Positions 34,902-46,642 of a stretch of 64,000 nucleotides of DNA are shown piece after piece. The notes below the pieces were generated by a model, which saw only the letters and a list, made by a program, of their open reading frames with translations, was not told the DNA's origin and did not search any database. Each line of letters starts with the position of its first letter. Position 1 is the stretch's first letter. Made by a program: the position numbers and the translations under genes. Source of the stretch: Nemania diffusa (lineage: Eukaryota; Ascomycota; Sordariomycetes; Xylariales; Xylariaceae); NCBI GenBank assembly GCA_038501195.1, contig JBBPUQ010000006.1:1860001-1924000 (forward strand), given 5' to 3'.

Positions 34902-36462
34902 TTATTGACGGTGTTGCGTCTCGCGTACTGCAGCATCAGCACGGGCTGATGCTGCTGATGCTACTTGCCTAATCCTGGAATCAAGTGACGGGCCGTGCAT
35001 TGCTGTATAGTTCGTGGCCTCCTCTGTAGGGTATCGTGGGCGCGAGCTCGAGTCGATATCCATCGAATCATCTCTATTGAGAGGCAAATTGCTGGGTCCC
35101 TTGCGCCATACCCCGTCCGCCTGCCGGCCGATAATGAGCCTCGACCCCGGCTGGCTCGTGGTGGACTCACCACCCCGCTCCGCTGGGGCCCCCAGGTCAC
35201 CAATCCCCGGTAGCTGCGGTGATGCAAGGCTATTCTTCCAAGACCCGTCTCTTGACTCCTCGTCGTCTTCGTCGCCCTCTCCGCTTATCTCTATCTTCAG
35301 TAGCGACACCTCTTCTTCCGTCAGTTTCTTCCACGTGCACTTGGTATGCTTCTTAGTACAGCCTTGACATGCCGTAAGGTGCTTGATACAGTGTGTTTTC
35401 AGTCTTCGACAACGGTCACAGGGAGGCCTTATCATTTCTCCGCGGCCCATCTTCTCAATTCTGGACGTGACTAGTATGCGGTTCTCTTCCTCGGAGTCTC
35501 TGACAGTAGACTCCGAAGCATACCCGGGCGATGGGCGGTTGCTATTACTATTCATGAAGGTATGCTGTTGTATAGAAGCTCTCGGCGTAGACGACGCTGT
35601 GCTTATAGGATTTGGGGTGGGCGGCAGGGAGCTGGCAGAAGACACCCGGTGATTTAGGGGTTGCGCCGCTGGCGTCGTGAATTGCTGGAGGAGGTCCGCA
35701 TGCAAGTCATAGCCGGGGTTAGCACCAACTTGTCGGATCGTGTTCACAGGTTGGAAACCCGATGTCGAGCCCGAATGTGATGGATGACGCGAATGGATAG
35801 AGGCTTTTCTACCACTTAGATGATAGTTGAGCTGGCGGGCTCTCCGCGCCACTTCATCGGCCTTTTTTATTAGAACCTGGAGGCGTTGTTCGATAATCTC
35901 CACAGTAGCAAGCTCGGCGGTCTCGTCTTCCTCAAGCGGCTGCGGCGGCACAAGTCTGAACCTATCAAGAGCACCAGAGACGATTAACCTCCAGTCATCT
36001 TCGCCAATCTCCACTTGAACGCCCTTCAACGGGAATTGGCAGTAACGTAGATTGGTTGGCGTAGATGATAGCTGGAACTCTTGCGGATGGGATTTGGCGA
36101 AGTCGACGATATCGAGCCAGGTCACAGGGTCAGGGGCAAACTGGGTTTGGGGAGGCGTCGTGGTAATGCAGCCCTCGAATGCGCCCTCCATGGCCTTGAG
36201 GAGGCGAGATCCGGTGAGTTTCGCACCCAAATTAAAGGCGAGGCTTTCATGTCTGTTTAACACGCCTATTCTCGAGATTAGTTCACATTTACAGCTGGCA
36301 TCATACAGGGCACGAGCTAGTCTCGAAGGAAGCTGACTTGCCTTCATATTCATTAATGAGACTCAGGACATCAGAGAAGGTATCACTATCACCCTGGATA
36401 AGCTTGAGCTTGACCGCCAGCGATTTGGACAGGTAGTTTATAGGGACGGGATTGCCTTCCAT
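34902..36462 (-). CDS. Zn2Cys6 regulator with internal zinc cluster
   Basis: Two exons (36462-36342 and 36265-34902) encode about 494 aa. Exon 1 gives MEGNPVPINYLSKSLAVKLK...INEYEG, which joins to VLNRHESLAFNLGAKLTGSRLL in exon 2. The 76-nt intron has a GC donor (AAG|GCAAGT) with a GAATAG acceptor and CTAAT branch site; with it removed the phase fits. The zinc cluster is CDRCRRLKTHC...CQGCTKKHTKC, spacing C-x2-C-x6-C-x6-C-x2-C-x6-C at about residues 323-350, so it lies in the C-terminal third rather than at the N-terminus. A coiled-coil-like segment (EQRLQVLIKKADEVARRARQ) and a Ser/Pro-rich linker precede it, and an acidic patch (GEGDEDDEE) follows. It is likely a nuclear DNA-binding regulator; target genes are unknown. 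No fungal_trans middle-homology domain is seen. Confidence 0.82.
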
Positions 36463-36874
36463 TTTGGTCAGTTGGTTGGGTCTTTCTTTATGTGTACATG
36501 CAGATACGGACTGGATTCCATCCTCTTAGGCCGGGCAGTAGGCACGGCGGCAAGGACTAAAGGAGTGTGGATGGAAGCATGGCATACAGAACAGGAGTCC
36601 GGCAATAGATGGAGAATGGCGGCCAATTTTTCATCATATAAGAGCAGAAGCACAGCACTAGTTTGTGGGTCGTCTGCTGTCCCTAATGGCAGCCGGTGGG
36701 CAGAGGGGAAAAGCGTGACTTACCCGACTGGGGGGGCGGTGGTTGAGGGATACGGTCATGTACCTGGCTGCCGTTGTCATCGGCAACATCTCGTTTTCGT
36801 TTATGTTGGTCGGCGTCAACAGTGTGCGCCATAATAGCCCGTCCCTTGTCCTACGGCGAGGAGCGAGGCGCGCG

Positions 36875-36895
36875 CAGCAGCAGCAGCAGCAGCAG
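36875..36895. repeat. (CAG)7 trinucleotide repeat
   Basis: Seven perfect CAG units in the upstream region of the Zn2Cys6 gene, about 410 bases from its start codon; not within a recognised coding frame. Confidence 0.9.
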
Positions 36896-37130
36896 ATGTA
36901 GTAATGACGCCCGGCACAGATCTACGTTCAACAGCCCTGACACAACCCTGACACACCCAAATATCCCACCCAACTAGCTGCGGGACGACGAAACGAGCAC
37001 ATTAATGAGCAGTAAGAGATCGAGGCAGTGCCGCAGAGAAACGAGAAGGGCACCAAGGTTCTGGCTTCCAGAGGCGGGCGAGCGCTGGCGTTGCCGATAG
37101 TGGACAGACACAGTGGGTGGGCATGTATCT

Positions 37131-37255
37131 AGTGTGTAGTGTGTAGTGTATAGTGTGTAGGTAGTGTGTAGTGTGTAGTAGGTATGCAGTGTATGTATGT
37201 GTATGTATGTGTGTATGTATGTATGTAGATAGTGTGCAGTTGTAGTGTATGTATA
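37131..37255. repeat. GTGTAGT / GTAT microsatellite patch
   Basis: About 125 bases of interspersed GTGTAGT and GTATGTAT units, degenerate towards the right. Confidence 0.85.
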
Positions 37256-37282
37256 AGGATTAGTCTGGTCTAGTATCTGTAT

Positions 37283-37342
37283 GCAGGTAGGCACGCAGGC
37301 ACGCAGACACGCAGACAGACAGGCGGACGGACGGACGAGCAG
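37283..37342. repeat. Tetranucleotide patch (CAGG/CACG/CAGA/GGAC)
   Basis: A 60-base run of related tetranucleotides (GCAGGCAC, GCAGACAC, GGACGGAC) that drifts from one unit to the next. Confidence 0.75.
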
Positions 37343-38345
37343 GGAGGAGATGTGTGTCTCTTTGTGTTAGTGTAGATGCGTACAGACCGAATAGCTACCT
37401 GGAAAAAACGTATAACAGCCTATCGGTAGCCTTGGGGTGTGGCCCGTGGACGTGCCAATGCGCAGGTGGGCTTATACTGCAACCAAGTAGGAATGGCTAC
37501 GATGGGGTACGACGGGCGCTGCAGCTGAGCACAGGAGAAAAAAGGAGTAGGTAAGTATGTACGCAGTGGTATGTAGAGAAGGGCCCTGGACGCGCGCTAC
37601 TGCGTACTTGTAGATTGCAGAGGGGATGTGCTATTGGTGACCCGAGATTCTGGGTGACCACGGTAGCGACATGGCACCTGAAAAGCACTCGAGCTGCAAG
37701 ATGCCGGCAAGCTGCGCACCCTGGGTCTGAGTGCAGCCTATCGGGGAGCTAGGGGTCGCAGAGGTATAGAATATAGGTACGGAGTAGTGAAGAGCCCGTG
37801 TGTGAGCACCTCGCTACATACGTATAGGTACCTTACCTATCTAGCTGGAGCTTGCGCAGCAGCAGTTGGTGGAAGAAGCAAGCTAGGAGCACGGAGGACC
37901 GGCGAAATTGGTAGGTAGTCGAATTAAATCCCTGGTAGATAGATTGACCGACAGGGTGGGATGCGCGGGACGGGATTAACAAGAGAAGACGGTCAGAGAA
38001 AGAGAGAGAGGAAGACAGCGGAGCGCGCGAGAATTAGATGGGTAAGTAAATCCTGGATTGGGGTCCTAAATTGGGGCCCTGAGCTAGGTAGGTACTTAGT
38101 CTACTCTGTAGTGCCTAAGTCTCGGGTCTTAGTGCTTTGGAGTTTGGATCTTGGGCAATTGAGTTGTAGAGAAATATAGTATATCTATAGCATGGTATAC
38201 GTAAGGTGAAGTAATGTAATGGGTCGTCGTCGTCGATCCGTCTGCAATGTTGAGCATAAGAGTTGACCTCGAATGCGACGACGCGCATGTGGGGGCTATC
38301 TGGGTAGCTTAGGTATGTGCTTAGAGGTTGTGAGTTGCTCCCTGG

Positions 38346-38534
38346 TACCGCCAAAGCTCGATCAACTGAGTTCGGCCCTAAATATTTCCCCAGATTCTTG
38401 GGACGTTCTGATTGGTAAATTCAACGCGGAGAGTCGATCATTGGCGATCATTTTTCAATTTTGCTGTGTTTTTTTTGGGCGCTAAGTACAGAAGCATCTT
38501 AGGGCCGAACCCAGTTGGTCGAGCTTTGGCGGTA
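38346..38534. mobile_element. MITE with 34-bp terminal inverted repeats and TA duplication
   Basis: A 185-bp element (38348-38532) is flanked by TA on both sides. Its ends are inverted repeats of 34 nt (38348-38381 and 38499-38532) that match at 32 of 34 positions, starting CCGCCAAAGCTCG. Both mismatches are transitions (C/T or G/A). The interior is AT-leaning and non-coding. TA duplication plus short non-coding size is characteristic of MITEs mobilised by Tc1/mariner-type transposases. No second copy was recognised in this window. Confidence 0.75.
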
Positions 38535-41202
38535 GCTTTCTTGAGCTTTGTGGTTTGTGGAGATCAAGAGGTGACCGGAAGAGAGACGGAGACGAAATGC
38601 GAAAGGCGGGGGGAGCGTCACAGGGGCTGTGAGATACCCTGGAGATGTACGGAGTACCTACTTAAGTACACTACCGAAACTCGGTAGAAGGGGACGAGAA
38701 TTTATACCTACATATGTACCTAGGTAACTTCCTATATCAACATATACAGCAATCTATAATTTACCATGATCCCTACTCACCTAGGTAGTATGCATATATG
38801 TATAAATGAGCATTTAGGAACCAACCTTGAATTACATACCTGTGATTATGTACTCTCGTAGTGCAGGTAGTCAGGTAGTGTAGTGTAGCGTAGCGCATTC
38901 TGCAGTTCGTAGAAATAAAATATAAAAGCAAACGCGGATGAAGGATTTGCTTTTAGCGTACGGAGTGGATGCTCCTAGTCCATGTCTACACCACACTAGG
39001 GACCGTATGCCGTAAAGTAGCTAGTCTATTCATAGCATAGAGCAATGAGACTGCCTGGCCTAGGTATCAAAGTAGGAATCGAATGCTTACAGTTATGTCA
39101 CCTGTAGGCTGCTTTATAAAATCGAAAACAATTCGGGATTTTAGGTGTCCTGTACCCCGTCAATTCTCACAATGAAGATTGTATCTGTTAGTCATGCTTC
39201 TGCATGTATGCTGTAATATTTACCTCCCTAGGTAAGCAGGTAGTATACACGCAAAGTCCTGCATACACCAAAGCCACACTATCTAGGTATAATCTGCTGA
39301 GAAGGAAATTATGAGTAGTCATCTATAACGCGGTGTTGATAACAATACCCACGTATCTGTTTAATCCTTTCCTCCTGTATACGATGACTGGGTGGTTTTT
39401 CCAGTACCCTTATGCTGTGAAACAGAAATGCCTCCAGCTCGGGCGTCTAGATCCGCATCTTCGCACCCAGCTGCTCGCCGACTAACATAACGAACGACGC
39501 CATATATGCTGTAGAACCTCAAACCCAGCTATAACGATATGATCGACGCGCTGTGTCGAACACCGCCGCCCGAGTTGCGCTCTGATCCACGTCAATCATT
39601 CGCTCCGCTGAATGTCATATACCGCAACCCGCGGCCTAGACTGCGCTGGCCTGATGCAATTGTTGCAACTAGGCAGAGATCATCACTGTTGGGGTTCACT
39701 GTGTCTGCACTGCTCTCCTTCAGCCGTCCAAGTGGGTAATGATCGACACCTTGCATCGTTATAGCTGCATCCAAGACAGTTGCCAGACCTATTCGGCCAA
39801 CTAGACGTGACGCCAATACTTACTGTTGGAATCGTCGACCCCGGGACTCCCACCTAGGAAAACCTAAATTACCTATTGTTGAACGGCTCACTCGACCGGG
39901 AAGAAGGCAGGGTTCAAGGGGACATCGAGCCATCTCCAGCGTTATAATCATTCATCCTGGCTGTGTAAGTGCTGATTGGGGACCGCCGTGCAGTCCTTAT
40001 GACTGTTTATATGGGCGTTATCAGCCGTAAGCTTTAGCGAAAATATGCACGGACATAGGAACGATTGTGATTTGTCTGACAGACTTGCTCGACAGGAGGT
40101 TGCACCACCTCTGCTGCCTATGTAGAGAATCCCTTAAGTAGTCGAGAGGCCGACGGCTTTATTAACGGCGGCTGCCTTATATACAACGCTACCGGGGCTG
40201 GCTACCGGTAGAGAGCTACGCAGTGTAGGTTAGATAACTAGTCTGTCTGTTATGGGTGCTTACACATTACCTATTATATTATAGGGAAAACCTTGAATAT
40301 TAGAAGGATCACAGGCTCCCTATACAATGTAATAAGTGACAGATATACGTGCCTAGCCGGCGGCAGGCAAGCTAACCAGCACATCGCCACAATGTCAGAT
40401 AATTCTTTTTTTTCTTTTGCAGGATAGATACGTTGCACCGTTAACCGAAGTAGTATGGCTACCCTAGGTATATAAGTATTCCTAATTTGGAGGGACGTTG
40501 TCAAGACAGGGCTAAATTATTTTCCACGGATTGTTGAAGCTCAGGAAAACGCAGTCCCGCTATAATATATATAGTACAGTAGAATTATACAGTATTCTGC
40601 ATGCTATAATACAGTACAATGGTTATAAAGTGGGAGCCTTGTGGTTATTCTCCACTAATCTGCCCCTCCTTCGGAGATTTCTATAACCTATCAAAACCGT
40701 TAAAATGTACATAGAAAATACCAGTCCAACCTTCAGCCTTCTTCTGCCCCTCCACCTCCCATGCTATACGCATATGCCCAGGTAGTTACCACACAATAGA
40801 ACCTTGTCACCTACGTTAGTGCCAATAGTTACTCAGTTAGGTATTAGATTAACATTTTGACCCACCTTGCCGAATACCACGTTCCTACAGCCTACCTACC
40901 AGGAACTTGTGCTGGTATACGCATGAACGAGACTCCTCCGCCTCTGTACCTGCTGTCATTCCCGTCCTATTGGCCGTTTGCCATCCCGATCCGTTACTTA
41001 CCGACAAGCCCAGACTTTTTGCGCTATCCGCCTGCTCGGAGCCACAAGTCTTTCCGGTCTAATCTCCACTGCCTTTTCGACGCCGACGCCGACCCGGACC
41101 TTGAGTCCGCCACTTTACTTCTAGATCCCGAAGAGCTTGAAGCATAACGGTTTACACGCATACGAAAAGTCCCCGTAGATTCTCTATACCATATTGCAGA
41201 AT

Positions 41203-41776
41203 ATGGCCGACCGTGGGCATCACCGCGGTGGACGAGGAGGCGGCGGCGGCGGCTACCGCGGAGGGCGGGGTGGTCGCGGTGGTAGGGGAGGACACGGAGG
41301 GGAGTCGGGCGGTGCCGGCGCCAGCCAGGAGCGGGAACGGCCCAAGAAGGAGAACATTCTCGATCTGAGCAAATATATGGATAAGAAAATCACCGTCAAA
41401 TTCAATGGAGGACGCGAAGGTACGTTGCCCATCCATCTGCTCGATTCTATCCCCGCACCCAAATGTCTAAATAGGGGCTAACTAACAATTGGCGAATAGT
41501 CACTGGCACGTTAAAGGGATACGATGCGCTTATGAACTTGGTATTGGACGATGTAGAAGAGGTTATGCGAGGTAGGCTGTTATAGCTCGTCTGCTGAACC
41601 GTGGGCTTAGAGAGGAACCTGATGACTGACATACCATGCCAACAGACGAGGAGGGTACGGAAGCGACGAGATCTCTTGGTCTTGTAGTGGCTCGGGGTAC
41701 CTTATTAGTGGTCATTAGCCCTGTAGACGGGAGCGAGGAGATCGAGAATCCATTCGCTCAGCAGGGTGACGACTGA
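41203..41776 (+). CDS. lsm7: U6 snRNA-associated Sm-like protein LSm7
   Basis: Three exons (41203-41419, 41500-41571, 41646-41776; introns 80 and 74 nt, both phase 1) encode 139 aa. The Sm fold is complete: ENILDLSKYMDKKITVKFNG, REVTGTLKGYDALMNLVLDD across the first splice (Sm1 motif), then LGLVVARGTLLVVISPVDG (Sm2 motif). The N-terminus carries an arginine-glycine-rich extension of about 40 residues (repeated RGG). LSm7 belongs to the LSm1-7 ring in cytoplasmic mRNA decapping and the LSm2-8 ring that binds the U6 snRNA 3' end. The start ATG 41203 is clear; an upstream in-frame extension would need TTG. The short exon 2 (72 nt) is supported by the Sm1 motif. Confidence 0.93.
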
Positions 41777-43014
41777 GTTATGTACCCGATCTGGCGAGGT
41801 AGCAAGGAAATATATTTCGGCCACAATGTCGAAAGGCTCGAAGGTAGCTAGCTATCCAATCACGGTGAGAGGAGGCGAACCAAGGATATACCCAGAAGAG
41901 AAAGATATAAGGGGGCAATGTCTCGAAGTAGACAAGTCGAATCAGACTCACGCCTAGGACTTGTCTGCAGGGTGATGAAGAGCAACCTTTGGTACACGAT
42001 TGTCAAGCAGAGTTGCCTTAGGGACTCTCAAAGTTTAGCGATTTCCTGGGAAATATAATTTGATGACAGACTCTGTCATACCAGTCAACTCCGTGATCAC
42101 GCCGCTCACTTCACTACGTTAATAGCCAAACCATCTCTCAACCTCTGGGCTATGCCATCTGATCGAGTGGCCTCGAATATGGGTAGTGAAATCTAGATTC
42201 TAAACGGCATTCATGACGTAGCTGAGATATTAAAACTAACTATACTACACATATTCTCCAATCATGCAACTTAAATGTGAAAATGCTGGCGATAGGATTC
42301 GGGATTTGCTGCGGATAAGTGTAGCATAACGTCGGTTGACCTAGCTTATTTAAACGGCGGAAACTATATAGATGAGCAATTCTCAACTCAGAACATCCCT
42401 CTTTTGCAACCTTCACGTATGCAAAACCAAACTTCACGTAAGCGCCCTCCGCGAGTGAATAAAATTGCTATTATTTGTAATAATACGGACAGGAAATAAA
42501 AGATGATTTATCTACTATATCAATTCTCCACTACTAGCTGAGCAAGTACATGCATAGGAATTAAACGAAAACGTTAGGTTTTTCGGTTTTAAGTATATGA
42601 AATATATCTTGTCATTCGTATTTATCTTTTATCTTTTCTCCCCTCATTCGGAAGCCATAGTTAAGTGCTGCTAGTTGAAAGGCAGGATATCGCTCTAGGA
42701 TCCAATGCGGGATCCAACAGATATAAAAACATATATAGGACCTTTGACCATTTCCACACTATACAAGCTTCCTCTTTATAATAGCTTCCAAGCATGCCAA
42801 TGTCAATCGAGGAGTTCATTTGGTTGGTACTACTCGAATGCATTATTGACCTCGGCGTACTGCAGTACCTGATTTTTTCTTTCGAATATGCTAGGCTGCG
42901 GCAATGTTCGATAATGAATATCACGCTAAAAACGCTGAGATGCTATGTTTCCAGACGTAATTTGCGTCTAATTTGTCTCGAAAATGCTACAGCGGAGAGC
43001 AGGTATCGGCTAAT
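41777..43014. other. Intergenic between convergent LSM7 and PAN3
   Basis: Shared 3' flank of two convergent genes; AT-rich around 42430-42640. No further gene is supported. Confidence 0.5.
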
Positions 43015-46000
43015 TTAAAAGCCCCGATTAGTCTGCTGCTGCTGCTTGGTGTTCCCTTTTTGTAGATCGCCAAAGGCCGATTGAACTTGCTTCTTCAGTT
43101 CTCGGTACGTCACAAGGAAGGTAGACTGATGATCTCGACTGGTGAGATAGATTTTTTCGTCCGTGCCGGCATCTAGCTTATTCAGGCAACTTATGATGTG
43201 TCCTAAATCTAGGACGGGGTTGCCCTGAGCATCAACCTGGTGGAAGACGTAATCTCGAAATAATTTCAACGTGTACCGATGCTCCGTTTCAGACCAATTG
43301 GGGTCCCCGTCGAACTCGGGACGTTCATTAATCGTGCCCAGTTTGGCTAGCAGTCGTACTAGCCTTCCGTTTTCGAGCTCCCGGCCTAGATGATTGGTGG
43401 TTTCATCGTAGGCATTAGTCGATGAAACAAATACATCGTCCATATGCATGGCTAGATCACGGATCAACTGCTCAGCCGTCTTGTATTGTGACTGAGGCGC
43501 GCTTAGCAACCAAGCTACTCTTTCTTTGAGTTCTTCTGAGTATGTTCGACCTAGTTGGTCGAGAAGTATGCGTAGATCCTGTATGTTCCTAGGTGGAGTA
43601 TTGGTACCGATGCTAAGCACAAGCTTACCGAGATTAAAGAAATCCTCTTGTTGGAGTTCCTCAACGCGACGGTGAGCTTCGAAATGTATCACATCAAAAA
43701 TGGAGCATGCGCTCAGTCTGATGCGATTTTTATCTGTCAAAATCACCTTGCTGATATCAATACAACGTGCCGCCAGCTTTGCCTTATGTATCACCTTAAG
43801 CGCGCTAGAGAGTTGGGCTAAATAACTCCACAACACTTTTTCTGCTACCGGAACTACACGACCAAACCGACTAGGAGTGGCGGGGAAGTGATGTTCGGCT
43901 AAGGTCTTCGAAAGCGGGTGATAACTGTGCACAAAAACCAGAGAGCTATCGTTGAAGTCTCTAGTTGTGAAGGCCTCCACCGTTGTGACTATATTTGGAT
44001 GTGTAATTTTTTTCCAGGAATTGACAGCCTTGATAGCATCCTCGTTCGTCAAACGGAAACCTACGACTGGTCAGTGGAAACTTCTAAATTGTGTGGCGAG
44101 AATGCTTCTACCTTCGACCCTTCTTAGACAGTAAACATTTCCGTTCTTTCGAGAAGTAGCTTTCCATACCCATGTAGGTAGCCCAAAAATGCCTGGGGTA
44201 TTTTTGAGCTTGATATCTAAGGGTACAAGAGAATGGTACTGTTGGAGAGAGGGTGATTGTACACCTGGTTGGCTTGCGAGTACTTGTCTAGCTGCCTCGG
44301 ACTTTTTCTGCAAGGCTTCTCGAAGAGATTCCGGTAGAAACAAATCGAAAGCGGCTCGTTGATAAGGTTGTAAACTGTCGCGAATAGGGGCTAGTGGGTA
44401 GTAAAGATGATATTGGAGCTGAAGGCGAACGAATTAACTCATTTGCTAGCTAACTGATTACTCTTACGATAACTCACAGGTTGAGATGGGGCCGAGTATG
44501 TATTCTGAGCCCCATAGTAAGACGCTCCAGCCCCAGCTAAGGGATTGTGTTCTTCAGCATATGGGTTGTACGGGGTGGATTGGAGTCCTTGGGATACACT
44601 TGACATGAAAGGATCAAATCCTAGTGAAGTGTCTGACGTTCCATTCACCGTATCCTATCTTGGTTAGCTTTCGTGAGCTAGTGGTATAGGCTGGACAAAA
44701 CACACTGTCGAGTTTAAATCGTAATTGTTTTGACTGAAGTCTGGGAATTGGGCCGACTTGAACAAAGTTGTTCCAGTTTCTTGCTGTAGAGCAGGCGGTG
44801 TAGCTACTGAACGTAAGCATAAGTAAATAGAACTCAGAGTTACTATTGGTAATCATACTAGTTGTAGAGCTCCCTCTAGGAGTAAAAGGGACTGCGCTAG
44901 TAGAAAATGTGCTCTTCTTACCCCCGAGCTGCGCAGGAGTAAACGATGGAGAATCAACATTGAGTGATTTTTTAGGCTGACTGTTAACTTAATTAGCTGG
45001 CTTGGTCATAATGAATCTATATGGAGCATCAATTATGGATGTAGAAAATGACGGCTCAGGGTATTTTCATGTCAGGCAACGAGGGCGTATTGCTTCGGGA
45101 TAAGAAGGAATGCTGAATAGCTGCTGTTCGCCTATGGAGCATGCCAAATTCTGTCGCCCATCGACGGTCGGGAATTATTGGATTATTCCCCAGTGGGGGT
45201 GCTGTGGTCTCGACATCAATATCGAAACAGAACAGTACTTCTACTAGAAGACTGACCGCTTGCCCCGTCGTTTAATCGTACACGTAACTGTTCCAATTGT
45301 AGCCGCCGATCCAGAGACATATGATGCATGCTGTTACTGAAAGAGTACCTGAGAGGAGAGTACTCTCTGGAATAGTCCTCGTGAGAATTTAAACCAAACG
45401 ACGCACGCCGTACACGTAACAGCCGTAGATAGAGGTCTCAGCCAAAATGTCCTACGTCTCCTGACCTAAAGACCACAGATGGGCCCACATGATTGTCGAG
45501 AGATAGAGATGGCGCATTGAGAAGCTGGGACTCTTGGAAATGTTGAATAATCCTGGAGCTGGATGAGATTGGTTGGTTGGTAGGGCATCGATGAACTTCT
45601 TGATGCGCATATCCTATGCATCCCAGGGCTAGGCAACCCTGTTGCAGTTGCTCAACATCTCTAGTCTCGGGTATAGGTGGGGTAGGTTCATCAACCTGTT
45701 ATGACCTTTGAGCAGCCTGTGTCTAAATATTCGGCCCGCTTCTACTTGTACTAGGGACCGCGGTTGGATGATATTCATTCCCCTCCATAAGATGTGATTT
45801 TTGGGGGGGGTTTGGTTGTTAGGAACTCTGATGTGTCTAGCCTTTTCGACTGTCTGAACCGTAGACTCTTGGCATGCCTCGTGGATTACGTCAGGGTCGA
45901 AAAGGGGAGGGGTGCCTATCTAGGCTTGGGGTAGATGGAAACTCGCCAGTATCTCGTGATGGCCACCCTGTTCGAGGTCTCAGAGGGCCCACAAGCACAA

Positions 46001-46642
46001 TGCCCAGTTTACGGTTTTGCCAGCATCTCTAGCAAGTGATTCCCAAGCCGCCTTTATGGGTAAGTTTCAATGGCACTGTTGCTCCTAAATCAGGGTACAC
46101 ACATGATGGCGCCCGAGCCCGTCTAAGAGGCTGTCGAGAAAAAGGGAAGGCCCTTATGGAAGTCGAGATCGAATACTCCGGTAAGACCCGCCGAAGGAAG
46201 TTGGAAACCCATAGTACGCCACGTCACAAGACTCCCGGTGGTCCTCTCCAAAAAACGACGATAACTTGACATGTCTGATTCCCTTCACGGATAGAGAACT
46301 GGGGAAGGACTTTTTCGGGAGGGAGGAGAGTAATAGTATATCTAAAAAATAAAATAAAATAAAAAACTTACTTATCACTCGAGTTATTGGAGTTTTTATT
46401 CTGGTCATGGTTGAAGGCACAGCCCTGATCTTCATAACGGCAATGGCCATATATCAACACATTTCTACAGAGGGTGTCTTTAGAATCTGTCACCGAGGCT
46501 GTGATTAGCTTTGAACTGGCGTAGCATGGTAGCACGACCGAGCAAGGCAGTCGTTTGGTTATTACTGCTTACCTCGTGTTTTAGGCCGGGGGGACGCCAT
46601 CTGTCTGCCCTGGTTGGCAGTTCCGAATCTAGTGCTCGCCAT
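43015..46642 (-). CDS. pan3: PAN3, subunit of the PAN2-PAN3 deadenylase
   Basis: Seven exons in gene order: 46642-46573, 46486-46372, 44980-44859, 44806-44706, 44654-44478, 44418-44112, 44060-43015, giving about 645 aa with consistent phases. Exons 1-2 encode a CCCH zinc finger (C30-x8-C39-x6-C46-x3-H50; TLCRNVLIYGHCRYEDQGC). Exon 3 carries a PAM2 motif (SLNVDSPSFTPAQL), which binds poly(A)-binding protein. Exons 5-7 give the pseudokinase (WVWKATSRKNGNVYCLRRVEG, EGFRLTNEDAIKAV across a splice, CIDISKVILTDKNRIRLSAC lacking active kinase residues), a coiled coil and the C-terminal knob (LDLGHIISCLNKLDAGTDEKIYLTS). PAN3 dimers recruit the PAN2 nuclease to poly(A) tails. Intron 2 is 1391 nt, far longer than the other five (51-86 nt). 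Confidence 0.9.
44981..46371 (-). other. Oversized intron 2 of PAN3, possible insertion
   Basis: The splice ends are ordinary (donor GTAAGT next to a T-rich run, acceptor GTTAACAG) and the phase fits, but the intron is over ten times the usual length here. It contains a G-run near 45804-45811 and an open 77-codon plus-strand frame at 46036-46269 without recognisable homology. I found no terminal repeats or transposase motif. It may be an old insertion between the zinc finger and PAM2 exons. Confidence 0.55.

Larger units (their letters stand above)
36463..41202. other. Gene-poor 4.7-kb interval with repeats and a MITE
   Basis: Between the divergent Zn2Cys6 gene and LSM7. It contains a (CAG)7 tract, two microsatellite patches, a 185-bp MITE (each listed separately), and many GGTA/TACC motifs. 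A 66-codon ATG frame at 39539-39739 is open but shows no family resemblance. I see no supported gene. Confidence 0.5.

Noticed and set aside
39539..39739. 66-codon ATG frame in the gene-poor interval
   Set aside because: No homology, no splice continuation and no context; kept as non-coding.
40857..41147. 96-codon frame directly upstream of LSM7
   Set aside because: It begins with TTG, not ATG, and lies in what should be the LSM7 promoter/leader.
46036..46269. 77-codon frame inside PAN3 intron 2 as a nested gene
   Set aside because: Open but unsupported by homology or splice structure; noted only within the intron description.
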